Positions 51,509 to 60,610 of a DNA stretch of 64,000 bases are shown in pieces. This DNA is from Pontibacillus yanchengensis Y32 (GTDB taxonomy: Bacteria; Bacillota; Bacilli; Bacillales; BH030062). Below the pieces are notes generated by a model. The model searched no databases, was not told the origin of the DNA, and was given only the letters and a program-made list of their open reading frames with translations. The position numbers were made by a program, and so were the translations under genes. The stretch spans positions 62,001-126,000 of the forward strand of contig NZ_AVBF01000003.1 in the NCBI RefSeq assembly GCF_000770635.1, written 5' to 3'. Position 1 is the first letter of the stretch; every line of letters begins with the position of its first letter.

Positions 51509-53020
51509 TTAGAGCAAAGGAGAAAGAAGTCGGGAAGTGGATTCCAAAAACCTTTTGAGTATCGGTCTTTTTTTAAATGATTCTAAAGTGATTTCTTTCG
51601 CATTAGTTAAATCGTCCTCGTAATCATGCACCAACTTTTCAGTACTTTGGGTTCTATATAGGAACGCATTCACTTCAAAATTTAAATGAAAGCTCCTCAT
51701 ATCCATATTCGATGTTCCTATTGAAGCCAATTCATTGTCGACAATCATTAGCTTGCTGTGCATAAACCCTTTATTAAAGGCATAAATCTTCACACCTGCC
51801 TCTAATAACTCTGGAAAATATGATCTAGAAGCATAATACACAATTCGCTTATCAGGTTGATTTGGGACAAGCAACTTAACATCAATCCCACTTAAAGCAG
51901 CAGCCTTTAAAGCTGTCAAAATATCTTCATCCGGAATGAAGTACGGAGACGCAATCCATATTGATTCCTTCGCACTTACTATCATGGAGAAAAACACATG
52001 TTTGATGACTTCCCATTCATTATCAGGTCCACTAGCGATCATCTGTACTCCACCTCGCCCCTCTGAGTCTACAAGAGGAGGAGACAGGTACTCACTAGTT
52101 AAATGAGCCCTCCCAGTCATATAGTACCAATCCTGCAAAAATATCAACTGAAGGCTGCGTACAGACTCTCCTTGAACAAGTAAATGTGTATCTCTCCAAA
52201 AACCATAGTTTGAATCCCTTCCTAAATATTCATCCCCAATATTTAACCCTCCGACAAAAGCCGTCTTACCATCGACAACTACAATCTTACGGTGGTTTCT
52301 AAAGTTGATTTTGTTATTAAGAAACGGTAGACGAACTGGTGAAAATGGAACCACTTCCACTCCAGCATCCTCTAAGTCTTGCTTAAAGCGATTTGATAAT
52401 TGCCAACTCCCCACAGCATCGTACAAAAACCGTACTTCTACACCTTGTTGTGCTTTCTCCATTAGAATGTTTTTAATTTCTATTCCTATTTCATCGTGTC
52501 GAACAATATAGTACTCCATATGGATGTGATGTTGCGCTCTATTTAGTTCATGTAATAACGCTTCAAACGTTTCTTCTCCATCAGTTAATACTTTTGTATT
52601 GGTATTAAATGTGATGGGGGAATGGGCTAATCGTTGAGCCAAGCGGAAAAGAAGCTTTTGGTGGTCACCCATTTGTTCCATCTGGCTGTGATCAATCTGC
52701 CTAGACCCTTCTATTCTTCGAAAGGCTTGTTCATCAATTTCCCCTTTTTGTTGAAACATTTTCCGTTTTCGATAATTTTGACCAAAGATTATGTAGAAAA
52801 AGAAACCAACAATTGGAACTGCAGCTAATACTACAAGCCACGTTAACGTTTGCGTTGGATGTCTATTTTCAAAAAATATCACAACTCCAATAAACACAGC
52901 TGATACCGTAAAAAGGATTGAGATTGTTCCTAGAAGCCAACCTTGCCAGTAAGAATGTGTCAGATAAAGCACAAAACCTATTAAGGTTAAAAACACTAAG
53001 ATTTGAATACGTTTAAACAT
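51509..53020 (-). CDS. cls: Cardiolipin synthase
   Basis: 503 aa from ATG 53020. Two N-terminal membrane helices (about residues 5-48), then two phospholipase D domains, each with an HKD motif: HRKIVVVDGKTAFVGGLN and HSKLMIVDNELASIGTSN. It condenses two phosphatidylglycerols to cardiolipin. The upstream GTG alternative at 53047 is not supported by a ribosome site. Not at this place in B. subtilis; together with the REP-like elements it separates mecA from coiA. Confidence 0.93.
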   Translation of the reverse strand: MFKRIQILVFLTLIGFVLYLTHSYWQGWLLGTISILFTVSAVFIGVVIFFENRHPTQTLTWLVVLAAVPIVGFFFYIIFGQNYRKRKMFQQKGEIDEQAFRRIEGSRQIDHSQMEQMGDHQKLLFRLAQRLAHSPITFNTNTKVLTDGEETFEALLHELNRAQHHIHMEYYIVRHDEIGIEIKNILMEKAQQGVEVRFLYDAVGSWQLSNRFKQDLEDAGVEVVPFSPVRLPFLNNKINFRNHRKIVVVDGKTAFVGGLNIGDEYLGRDSNYGFWRDTHLLVQGESVRSLQLIFLQDWYYMTGRAHLTSEYLSPPLVDSEGRGGVQMIASGPDNEWEVIKHVFFSMIVSAKESIWIASPYFIPDEDILTALKAAALSGIDVKLLVPNQPDKRIVYYASRSYFPELLEAGVKIYAFNKGFMHSKLMIVDNELASIGTSNMDMRSFHLNFEVNAFLYRTQSTEKLVHDYEDDLTNAKEITLESFKKRPILKRFLESTSRLLSPLL

Positions 53021-53181
53021 GAAGGCTCGACCCTTTCTGAAATTCACCGTGTTGTTAGAAGTATATTCTATTTACCCTTTGTTTTTCACTCTTATTCGTT
53101 ATACGAATGTGAAACCATTTTTGATTCACTATGTGAGATGAAAGGTTTAATGAACTTTATTTGTCCTTTAAAATTCAGAAC

Positions 53182-53325
53182 AAAAGCGCAAGCGCCCTGC
53201 TAGCGACGTATATGCTGGACTGAGCCGTAGGAGATAAAGGCAACACGAAGAACGAAGTGATTCGATGTTAACTTATCGTACGGAGGCGAGGGAAGCATAC
53301 TAGTCGCTGGGCGCTGGAGCTGGAC
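53182..53325. repeat. REP-like element 1
   Basis: About 144 bp starting AAAAGCGCAAGCGCC and ending GGCGCTGGAGCTGGAC. Sub-terminal parts are complementary (GCTAGCGACGTATATGCT against AGCATACTAGTCGC). G+C is well above the surroundings. The interior (GAGCCGTAGGAGATAAAGGC, ACACGAAGAACGAAGTGATT) is one known from many Bacillaceae intergenic repeats. Confidence 0.85.
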
Positions 53326-53330
53326 GATGT

Positions 53331-53446
53331 AAAAGCGCAAGCGCCTTGGTCACCCCCGACAGGCTTAAGTCAAGCCTCGAAGTGGCGTTATTTGCCACAG
53401 CGAGCCTTGACTTAAGACCCCGAGGGGGTAGGCGCTGGAGCTGGAC
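53331..53446. repeat. REP-like element 2 with the same ends
   Basis: About 116 bp starting AAAAGCGCAAGCGCC and ending GGCGCTGGAGCTGGAC, identical ends to element 1, five bases after it. The interior is different and forms one long imperfect hairpin, with CCCCCGACAGGCTTAAGTCA pairing to the segment ending in CCCCGAGGGGG around GTTATTT. Confidence 0.85.
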
Positions 53447-53506
53447 GTGGCCGCACCACTTTTTCAGTTATACACAAGTATTGAATTTTATAGTACGCTA
53501 GACAAA

Positions 53507-53537
53507 AATAAAAAGCGACAACATTTCGTTGTCGCTT
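53507..53537 (-). terminator. Terminator of mecA
   Basis: On the minus strand AAGCGACAAC and GTTGTCGCTT around a 5-base loop, then TTTTATTTTT. Confidence 0.88.
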
Positions 53538-53546
53538 CAAATCCAG

Positions 53547-54245
53547 TTATTTTTCTGGAAAGTAGTTGGAAATTTGTTTCAATGCATCTTCATCGAAAAT
53601 GGTTTTTCCGTATTCTTCTAAGCGGTGGACAGTCAATTGAGATTCATGACCAAATTCAAGTAATTGGCTTAGAATATTTTCTTGTATTTCGTCGCTCATC
53701 TCTTCTTTAGTGAATTCTACGTATAAGAAATACGTGTCTTCGAAGTGATAAAGCTTATCTGTGATGCCATCTGGCTTATCGAAGTAATGACTTAGTTGAA
53801 TAACTTCTTCAAAGTCTTGGAAACGAATAACGAAAGATAAACGATCATTTGATGACTTCTCATCATTTTCTCCAGTGGATTCACTGTCTTGATCTTTGTT
53901 TACCTCTTCCCCACTATCTAACATGGATTCCAGTTTTTCATCAACTGGCATGTCGATGGTTTTGCCATCATCAGTAGGTAGTTCAAGCTTATGTCCATCT
54001 TTAGAAATCTGAGCTTTTGTTACAACAATTTCTAAGCCTTTATCCATAGCCTGTACTTGTATCCATAACGGTCCATCTAGACTGAACCCTTCTTCATCAT
54101 TTACTTCATCCATCATTTGCCAGAAGAGCTGTTCACTTCTTTCTCTATTATACCAGATCTCTTCTCGGTCAAAACCTCGATCTTCGATGTCCATATACGT
54201 CACATAGAATTTAACGGTATTCTCATTAATACGTTCGATTTCCAT
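53547..54245 (-). CDS. mecA: Adaptor protein MecA
   Basis: 232 aa adaptor that brings ComK, ComS and misfolded proteins to ClpCP and regulates competence. N-terminal substrate-binding domain MEIERINENTVKFYVTYMDI, an acidic linker (about residues 110-140) and the C-terminal ClpC-binding domain (LSFVIRFQDFEEVIQLSHY; EDTYFLYVEF; LTVHRLEEYGKTI). ATG has AAGGGAGCG upstream. Next to yjbE and spx as in B. subtilis. Confidence 0.95.
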   Translation of the reverse strand: MEIERINENTVKFYVTYMDIEDRGFDREEIWYNRERSEQLFWQMMDEVNDEEGFSLDGPLWIQVQAMDKGLEIVVTKAQISKDGHKLELPTDDGKTIDMPVDEKLESMLDSGEEVNKDQDSESTGENDEKSSNDRLSFVIRFQDFEEVIQLSHYFDKPDGITDKLYHFEDTYFLYVEFTKEEMSDEIQENILSQLLEFGHESQLTVHRLEEYGKTIFDEDALKQISNYFPEK

Positions 54246-54457
54246 TGAACTCGCTCCCTTCTGTTGATTAGTTTAGGTGGAAGGGAAAACTTCACCCTAT
54301 AAAAATAGTTCTTATTTACAACATACCCTGATTTGAAATGTTTCAACCATTTGATGTGTTGAATCCTTTTAGTATTTGTTACTATTTTATGATACTTAGG
54401 GGTATATTGAAAACAGAATTGCTCAAAATGTTCAAAACAAACGAATGACCTAGATTC

Positions 54458-54551
54458 TTGACATCGAAAAAGGGTTGCACTATATTAGTTAAGTCGAGAA
54501 TCATAAATTTATTCGTAAGTTAATTCATTATTTTAGCTGAAATTTCAGCTA
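54458..54551 (+). promoter_or_regulatory. yjbE promoter and 18-bp perfect palindrome in its leader
   Basis: TTGACA (54458-54463), 17 bases, TATATT (54481-54486) is a near-consensus sigma-A promoter. TAGCTGAAATTTCAGCTA (54534-54551) is a perfect 18-bp palindrome in the 5' leader about 30 bases before the start codon. No yybP-ykoY-type manganese riboswitch motif was recognised between them. Confidence 0.6.
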
Positions 54552-54580
54552 TTGTCACTAGGTAGTAGGAGGTTTTTTGC

Positions 54581-55246
54581 TTGGAATTAGACTTGATCAA
54601 AGATATATTGATCATAATCGGCATCGACATTGTTCTAGGCGGTGATAATGCCATTGTTATTGCACTAGCTAGTAGAAACTTACCTGATAAGCAGCGCAAC
54701 AAAGCAATCTTTTGGGGGACAGGCTTAGCAGTAGCAATCAGGATTGCATTAACAGCCGTTGCTGTTTACTTACTACAAATTCCTTTTTTACAAGCTGTAG
54801 GCGGAATACTACTCATTTACATTGCTATAAAGCTTCTTACAGATAATGAAGAAGACCCTGACATAGAAGCTAAAACCAGCCTCTCTGGAGCGATAAAAAC
54901 GATTGTATTCGCTGACTTGGTTATGGGTTTTGATAACGTCCTTGCCATAGCAGGCGCTTCCCATGGTAACATCTGGCTAGTTGTTATAGGATTGCTCGTT
55001 TCCGTTCCCATTATTATTTGGGGAAGTAAACTTATTCTTGCCTTACTAGAAAAATATCCATTCCTTGTGTATCTTGGTTCTGGTATTCTAGCATACACAG
55101 CTGGTGAGATGATTTTGCATGAAGGTAATTTTGAAGCCTTTTTCCATGAATATGCATTTCTTGAGTGGGTCATTCCTATTGCCTCCATATTCCTTGTAAT
55201 TGGAATGGGATATTTGCTAAATCAACGAAAAAGTCAACATGCCTAA
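54581..55246 (+). CDS. yjbE: TerC-family membrane protein YjbE
   Basis: 221 aa with seven to eight helices. Metal-binding TerC motifs: IDIVLGGDNAIVIALASRNL and FADLVMGFDNVLAIAGAS, with acidic residues inside the membrane. TerC proteins export manganese or help load metal onto exported enzymes. The start is TTG at 54581, preceded by TAGGAGG at normal spacing. Monocistronic, ends at a terminator shared with spx. Confidence 0.92.
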   Translation: MELDLIKDILIIIGIDIVLGGDNAIVIALASRNLPDKQRNKAIFWGTGLAVAIRIALTAVAVYLLQIPFLQAVGGILLIYIAIKLLTDNEEDPDIEAKTSLSGAIKTIVFADLVMGFDNVLAIAGASHGNIWLVVIGLLVSVPIIIWGSKLILALLEKYPFLVYLGSGILAYTAGEMILHEGNFEAFFHEYAFLEWVIPIASIFLVIGMGYLLNQRKSQHA

Positions 55247-55263
55247 CATAATTGTTCCACACT

Positions 55264-55295
55264 AAAAACTCTGCTGAATAATTCAGCAGAGTTTT
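55264..55295. terminator. Bidirectional terminator between yjbE and spx
   Basis: CTCTGCTGAAT and ATTCAGCAGAG form an almost loop-less perfect stem flanked by A and T runs on each side. Confidence 0.88.
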
Positions 55296-55315
55296 ATTAT
55301 GATTAAGTATTAAAT

Positions 55316-55711
55316 TTAGTTAACTAAGCGTTGTGCTTCCTGAAGCTGAAATGTACGAACGGTTCTAGGTAAAAATCTACGGATTTCATCCTCATTGTAT
55401 CCAACCTGCAAACGTTTTTCGTCTACAATTATTGGTCGACGTAACAGACCAGGATTTGCGGTAATCATATCCAATAAATCTTTCATAGGAAGTTGATCCA
55501 GCTCGACTTCCATGTTTTGAAAAACCTTTGATCGAGTCGAAATAATTTCATCTGTGCCGTCTTCTGTCATGCGCAGAACTTCTTTAATCTCATCAATAGA
55601 CAGGGGTTCAGAAAAAATGTTACGTTCCTCAAACGGAATATCATGCTCCTCTAACCAAGCCTTCGCTTTACGACATGATGTACAACTTGGAGAAGTATAA
55701 AGTGTGACCAT
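55316..55711 (-). CDS. spx: Global redox regulator Spx
   Basis: 131 aa, the same length as B. subtilis Spx, starting [20 protein letters not shown]. The redox switch Cys10-x-x-Cys13 is intact. ArsC-like fold that binds the alpha C-terminal domain of RNA polymerase under disulfide stress. ATG 55711 has GAGGAG upstream; the longer frame from 55729 is not needed. It is degraded by ClpXP through YjbH, whose gene lies 8 kb away. Transcribed downstream of the GNAT gene yjbC, as in B. subtilis. Confidence 0.97.
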   Translation of the reverse strand: MVTLYTSPSCTSCRKAKAWLEEHDIPFEERNIFSEPLSIDEIKEVLRMTEDGTDEIISTRSKVFQNMEVELDQLPMKDLLDMITANPGLLRRPIIVDEKRLQVGYNEDEIRRFLPRTVRTFQLQEAQRLVN

Positions 55712-56020
55712 GCAATCTTCACTCCTCAATCAAAATTTATCACGAATGTTTTAATCGCTTATTAAATTAAAATAAGTTTAATGTAGGCGCTTAAATTTAA
55801 GTATACTACATTTACAACCAAAACGGTAGACACTAAACAAAAAATAATTTTCTATCATACAAACATTATACAACGGACAACTATTTACATATGTACTATT
55901 CCACTTGTATATAGATCTAAACATATAAACTATTCTTTTTTTAAAAATTTATACTTCTTGTCTTGAATATCATTTTCATCATTATTTCTGATAATCAAAT
56001 TTTCTTACAGCAAGATATAA
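55712..56020. other. spx upstream region
   Basis: Very A+T-rich region with no gene. It contains the inverted repeat CTTATT/AATAAG at about 55758-55776 and CTTAAATTTAAG at about 55790-55801, either of which might be an operator for peroxide or quinone-responsive repressors known to act on spx (PerR, YodB); neither matches those consensus sites well. Confidence 0.4.
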
Positions 56021-56060
56021 ATAAGCAAGCAGGGTAAACAATTTCCCTACTTGCTATACT
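56021..56060 (-). terminator. Terminator of the GNAT gene yjbC
   Basis: On the minus strand AGCAAGTAGGG and CCCTGCTTGCT form an 11-bp stem with one G-U pair, followed by TATTTATAT. Confidence 0.75.
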
Positions 56061-56066
56061 ACTTTT

Positions 56067-56660
56067 CTAAGCTTTTTCAGGTGTAGTAATATCTTCTAAA
56101 ATATTTTTGGAATCTGAATCTTCATTAATTGTGAGGACTTCTTCAACTGGCTGGTAGGATTCACCGTATAATTCTTTATCCTTATACGTATGAATATTTA
56201 TATACAATTCCTTCATTTTTTCGAAAATGGACTCTTCGGATTCGTGTTCTGGGGACCAATAAAGGATTTCCATTTGGTTTAGTTCATTGGTAGCAAGTGA
56301 ACGTCTAGTGTAACCAATGGTATGGGCGTGTTCGAATCCTTCTTTCTGGTAGAATTTGAGGCGTTTTTCGGTGTCCGTATCTTCATAATCAACAGGCTCT
56401 ACCTCTAATATGATTGGTTTACCTTTAGATTTTAGTTTCTCAATCAGTTTATGACCGATTCCCTGTCCTCTTGCTTTAGTGGATACCCAAACATAATCAA
56501 TAAATATAAACGTTTTAAATTCAGCATACATTAAAACGTGCTTTGAACTTTCATCCTTAATGTACACATCACTTTTTTCTTTCAAGAGCAAATCCATATG
56601 CTCCTTAGACTTCATTTCCTCAACCGGAAAATATTCATTTAACTTCTCATACCAATTCAT
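56067..56660 (-). CDS. yjbC: GNAT acetyltransferase (YjbC-like)
   Basis: 197 aa. GNAT core in residues about 35-115 with the acetyl-CoA loop VSTKARGQGIGHKLIEKLKS and the last strand FYQKEGFEHAHTIGYTRR; a C-terminal extension of about 70 residues is acidic. ATG has AAGGAG upstream. The same gene precedes spx in B. subtilis (yjbC-spx). Unlike there, a strong terminator separates it from spx, so spx probably has its own promoter. Substrate unknown. Confidence 0.85.
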   Translation of the reverse strand: MNWYEKLNEYFPVEEMKSKEHMDLLLKEKSDVYIKDESSKHVLMYAEFKTFIFIDYVWVSTKARGQGIGHKLIEKLKSKGKPIILEVEPVDYEDTDTEKRLKFYQKEGFEHAHTIGYTRRSLATNELNQMEILYWSPEHESEESIFEKMKELYINIHTYKDKELYGESYQPVEEVLTINEDSDSKNILEDITTPEKA

Positions 56661-56815
56661 TGATCTACTCCTTTTTGTGTAGTCCTTTTAATTATAACGA
56701 ATTTTCAGCGATTTGTGAAATTTACCTCTCTAAAACTTTCCAATCAAAAACTTTTCCTTAATAGCATATAGTATAACATGGTCACATTTCTATCTTTCGA
56801 AAGGAGCCTTTGTTT

Positions 56816-57010
56816 ATGCATTTATTCATTTTGGACATGTTTCTTGTAGGGATTGGCATTATTTTATCAACGGCATTTCTAGCTAGTATTGTTCACCTTA
56901 TAGTTAGTACAATATTTGGAAGAAGCTCTAGAGATTCATATAAGATTATCTCCACTACCATACAAAAAAACTGGCGTGGAATTGGTGTGCAATCAAAAAG
57001 AAAAATGTAA
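56816..57010 (+). CDS. Small membrane protein, 64 aa
   Basis: Starts MHLFILDMFLVGIGIILSTA; one long hydrophobic segment (about residues 3-34) is followed by a polar basic C-terminus ending in QSKRKM. AAAGGAG lies 11 bases before the ATG at 56816 (a TTG two codons earlier is possible). Not recognised. Confidence 0.65.
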   Translation: MHLFILDMFLVGIGIILSTAFLASIVHLIVSTIFGRSSRDSYKIISTTIQKNWRGIGVQSKRKM

Positions 57011-57113
57011 TCCCTTTACTTATGTTGAAAAGATTAAAAGCTTTTATACATTGTATCTTCGGTCCCTAGAAACTAGATATTAGGAATAGCGTGGAAACTA
57101 ATACTTTCTATGC

Positions 57114-57150
57114 AAAAAAACATCCTGGCGAAATTAGCCAGGATGTTTTG
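57114..57150. terminator. Terminator of the DUF4015 gene
   Basis: AACATCCTGGC and GCCAGGATGTT around a 7-base loop, with long A and T runs on both sides. Confidence 0.88.
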
Positions 57151-57152
57151 TA

Positions 57153-58373
57153 TTATGGAGTGTAATCAACATTTTCTGAATAAGAGTTAACAGGATTCCA
57201 TAATAAAAATTCATTTATTCCATGTTCATTTAACGCCTTAATTTGAGCTTCAACCTCTTCTTTATCATAATGCTTTGTTGGTTCTCCTCTGTAGAGCCAA
57301 GGAGCATCGAAATCTTGTATCCAAGGTCTAGAGGTTGGAGGGTCTTCTAATTCACCCAATCTTTCATTTTCCACTTTTGCATATTCGGAAACTAGTTTAT
57401 AAGGTTCTTTATCAGGGAACGGAATACCAAAGTACGATGTCCAATGTGAAGGATAAATCATGGATGATATTACATCGACTTGCTCTGATATTTTGGTGAA
57501 ATTCTGTCCAATACCTGGAGCCTCAGCAATAGTTGCAGAATAACCGAAAATATCTACCGATACATCAACATCATAATACTCTAATTCTTCTCTAGCATAT
57601 TTAACAAAATCTGTTACGGCAGTTACACGTTTTTGAACATTGTCGCCTTCGAAATCTTTATAGTCACCTTCATTATAGGTAAGGATGTCATCACGTTTCT
57701 CGAATCCTTCTGGGAACCTGACATAATCAAATTGGATTTCCTGAAAACCCATTTCTGCAGCTTTTTTAGCAACTTCAACATTGTAGTCCCAAACTTCTTT
57801 CATAAATGGATTTACAAAGGACTCCCCTTTTCCATTTGCCCATACCTTCCCATTTTCCTTAAATGACCATTCTGGTCGTTTTTTGGCTAATTCACTGTCC
57901 TTAAAAACGACTATTCGAGCTATAGGGTAAATTTCTTTTTCTTCTAATGTTTTTAGCAATTTCTTTGGATCCTTAATATAATTTCTACCTACATCATGAT
58001 AAGGAGATTCCTCTTCTGGTTTATACGTTAAAATGCCTGCATCCTCTTTAATATCAATTACCATACTATTCAATTCTGTATCCTTTATTAATTTGGTTAG
58101 TTTCTCAAAACGACTTCCCCCGGCACTAGGACCTGTTACATAAATTCCTCTAACTGCATCTGGATATTCAAAATTAAGCCCAGTATCATATACAAATCTT
58201 GGTACAGGATCAGGTAACTCACGCTTCTGTAACGTCATTTGATTTTCCGTGTGAAACGATACTGTTTGTGCCTCTGAACCTTCATCAGCAGAGACTTTAT
58301 TATGTAGCGGGAAACTCAAACTTAGAAGGAGAATTCCTATGAGGACTACCGTCTTATGTTGCATTTTCTCCAT
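57153..58373 (-). CDS. Secreted putative glycoside hydrolase, DUF4015
   Basis: 406 aa. Signal peptide with a hydrophobic core VVLIGILLLSLSF and a likely cleavage after VSA. The DUF4015 (PF13200) TIM-barrel follows: VRGIYVTGPSAGG, MVIDIKEDAG, IQFDYVRFPEG, VDIFGYSATIAEAPGIGQNF and the C-terminal FLLWNPVNSYS. Acidic residues in FDYVRFPEG are candidates for catalysis. ATG 58373 has TTAGGAG upstream. Presumably cleaves an extracellular polysaccharide; substrate unknown. Confidence 0.88.
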   Translation of the reverse strand: MEKMQHKTVVLIGILLLSLSFPLHNKVSADEGSEAQTVSFHTENQMTLQKRELPDPVPRFVYDTGLNFEYPDAVRGIYVTGPSAGGSRFEKLTKLIKDTELNSMVIDIKEDAGILTYKPEEESPYHDVGRNYIKDPKKLLKTLEEKEIYPIARIVVFKDSELAKKRPEWSFKENGKVWANGKGESFVNPFMKEVWDYNVEVAKKAAEMGFQEIQFDYVRFPEGFEKRDDILTYNEGDYKDFEGDNVQKRVTAVTDFVKYAREELEYYDVDVSVDIFGYSATIAEAPGIGQNFTKISEQVDVISSMIYPSHWTSYFGIPFPDKEPYKLVSEYAKVENERLGELEDPPTSRPWIQDFDAPWLYRGEPTKHYDKEEVEAQIKALNEHGINEFLLWNPVNSYSENVDYTP

Positions 58374-58552
58374 ATCGCATCGACTCCTAATTAAAGAATA
58401 TATTACTATTATAAAAGACAATGAGGAACTTTTGGGAAACAATTTATATATTTTTCCTATTTATTTATATTTTTCATACATTTGTCTTATACCTACTACT
58501 TTTTCAATTACCCTGACACGTATATGTAATATTTTTACACTAGAAAGTAAAA

Positions 58553-58584
58553 TAAAAACCTCACCACCTATATGATGAGGTTTA
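58553..58584 (-). terminator. Terminator of the opp operon
   Basis: On the minus strand AAACCTCATC and GGTGAGGTTT pair around a short loop, followed by T's. Confidence 0.8.
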
Positions 58585-58591
58585 ATCATTA

Positions 58592-59527
58592 TTATTTTAA
58601 TTGCTTTTTGTATTGCTCTAGTTCCTTCGTTGTACACAGGATCCAGTGTCCTGGTTTAATTTCACGAAACTCTGGCTCTTCGCTCGTATCATGTTGTGTA
58701 GGATCGTAGTTTTTACGTTGGCGATTTCGTTCATAATCTGGGTCTGGTAACGGAATCGCTGAAAGTAAGGATTGTGTGTAAGGGTGCAATGGATTTTTGT
58801 ATAACTCATCACTATCCGCTAACTCTACAAGCTTACCAAAGTACATAACACCAATTCGATCACTGATGTATTTTACCATGGATAGGTCATGGGCAATAAA
58901 TAGATACGTAAGGCCTTGTTCGCGTTGTAGTTTTCTCATTAGGTTGACGACCTGCGCTTGAATGGAAACGTCCAATGCAGAAATAGGCTCGTCAGCGATA
59001 ATAAAGTCAGGATCCACTGCTAGAGCACGAGCAATACCAATACGCTGACGTTGTCCACCACTAAATTCGTGGGGATAACGGTTCGCATGCTCTTTGTTTA
59101 ATCCTACAGTTTCTAACAGATCTTCAACTTTTTTCTGGCGTTCCTTTTGATCTTTTACCAAACCATGGATATCCAGCCCTTCTGCTATCGTATCCATAAC
59201 CTTCATACGCGGGTTAAGGGATGCATACGGGTCTTGGAAAATCATCTGCATTTTACGATTAAATTTCTTCATCTCTGATTTATTTTTCTTTCCATGAACA
59301 TTTTCTCCATCAAAAAGAACTTCACCATCAGTAGCATCGTATAGGCGAATAATTGTACGGCCAGTAGTAGATTTACCACAACCAGATTCACCAACTAATC
59401 CAAATGTTTCGCCTTTATAAATATCAAACGTTAACCCATCTACTGCTTTAACTACATTATTTCTTCCTGATTGGAAATGTTGTTTAAGGCCTTTTATTTC
59501 AAGTAATTTTTCTTGTGATTGACTCAT
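58592..59527 (-). CDS. oppF: Oligopeptide ABC transporter ATP-binding protein OppF
   Basis: 311 aa ATPase. Walker [10 protein letters not shown], signature [15 protein letters not shown], Walker [13 protein letters not shown] and the oligopeptide-specific C-terminal part [16 protein letters not shown], with HWILCTT at the end. ATG overlaps the oppD stop by four bases. It pairs with OppD to drive oligopeptide import, which also feeds quorum-sensing peptides (Phr, PhrC-like) in bacilli. Confidence 0.95.
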   Translation of the reverse strand: MSQSQEKLLEIKGLKQHFQSGRNNVVKAVDGLTFDIYKGETFGLVGESGCGKSTTGRTIIRLYDATDGEVLFDGENVHGKKNKSEMKKFNRKMQMIFQDPYASLNPRMKVMDTIAEGLDIHGLVKDQKERQKKVEDLLETVGLNKEHANRYPHEFSGGQRQRIGIARALAVDPDFIIADEPISALDVSIQAQVVNLMRKLQREQGLTYLFIAHDLSMVKYISDRIGVMYFGKLVELADSDELYKNPLHPYTQSLLSAIPLPDPDYERNRQRKNYDPTQHDTSEEPEFREIKPGHWILCTTKELEQYKKQLK

Positions 59528-60591
59528 TTGGTATCACCTTTCCCATCATCATTCGAAGCGCCCATGCTTGCAAAACCTTGAGTGCGTTTCTTAACAGCCT
59601 CAGGTAATTCAATTTTAGGTGCGTTCTCATGAAGCAACCAGGTAGCGGCATAATGCGAATCAGACACTTTGAACATCGGAGGCTCTTCTTCTGTATCGAT
59701 TTTTAACGCATATTGGTTACGAGCCGCAAACGCATCCCCTTTTGGAGGATTTAACAAGTCAGGAGGTGTACCTTGAATCGCTGCTAATTCACTTTCTTCG
59801 TCATCAAGTGTTGGCATAGATCCTAGTAATCCCCAAGTATATGGATGCTGTGGGTTATAGAAAATATCATCAACTGTTCCAACCTCAACGATTTTCCCAG
59901 CATACATTACAGCTACACGATCAGCTACGTTTGCTACTACACCTAGGTCGTGCGTAATAAATACAATGGACGTCTCTGTTTTCTTTTGTAAATCTTTCAT
60001 TAATTCTAATATCTGTGCCTGTATCGTAACGTCTAGTGCTGTGGTTGGCTCATCGGCAAGTAGAATTTTCGGGTTACATGCTAGTGCTATTGCAATAACA
60101 ACACGTTGTCTCATACCACCAGAGAATTGGTGTGGGTATTGATTAATACGACCTTTCGCATCTGGAATACCAACCATTTCCAATAATTCAATTGCACGAC
60201 TTTTTGCCTTGCTACGGTTCATTTTTTGGTGCTTAATTAAGCCTTCCATAATTTGATTACCGATTTTCATTGTTGGATTAAGAGATGTCATAGGATCCTG
60301 AAATATCATAGAGATATCTTTACCGCGAACCTTCGACATAGCTCTATCAGAAAGCTTCGTTAAGTCTTTTCCTTCAAATAGAATTTCACCATTCTTGATC
60401 TTACCAGGAGGTGATGGAATTAAACCCATTAATGCTTTTGTTGTAACGGATTTACCAGAACCAGACTCTCCTACAATTGCTAATGTTTCACCTTTATTTA
60501 AATGGAAGTTCACACCACGAACTGCTTCTACTTCCCCTCCGTGGGTATCGAACGACACTTTTAAATCTTTTACATCTAGTATTTTTTCCAT
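59524..60591 (-). CDS. oppD: Oligopeptide ABC transporter ATP-binding protein OppD
   Basis: 355 aa. Walker A GESGSGKSV, signature FSGGMRQRVVIAIAL, Walker B ILLADEPTTALD, and the C-terminal oligopeptide region GTPPDLLNPPKGDAFAARN. ATG 60591 is chosen, with AGGTAGGT upstream; a GTG at 60600 is possible. Overlaps oppF. Confidence 0.95.
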   Translation of the reverse strand: MEKILDVKDLKVSFDTHGGEVEAVRGVNFHLNKGETLAIVGESGSGKSVTTKALMGLIPSPPGKIKNGEILFEGKDLTKLSDRAMSKVRGKDISMIFQDPMTSLNPTMKIGNQIMEGLIKHQKMNRSKAKSRAIELLEMVGIPDAKGRINQYPHQFSGGMRQRVVIAIALACNPKILLADEPTTALDVTIQAQILELMKDLQKKTETSIVFITHDLGVVANVADRVAVMYAGKIVEVGTVDDIFYNPQHPYTWGLLGSMPTLDDEESELAAIQGTPPDLLNPPKGDAFAARNQYALKIDTEEEPPMFKVSDSHYAATWLLHENAPKIELPEAVKKRTQGFASMGASNDDGKGDTK

Positions 60592-60610
60592 GAAAAGCAC
60601 ACCTACCTTT

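Noticed and set aside
54487-54580. Possible yybP-ykoY manganese riboswitch before the TerC gene
   Set aside because: The conserved purine-rich loops of that class are not present; only a simple palindrome is seen.
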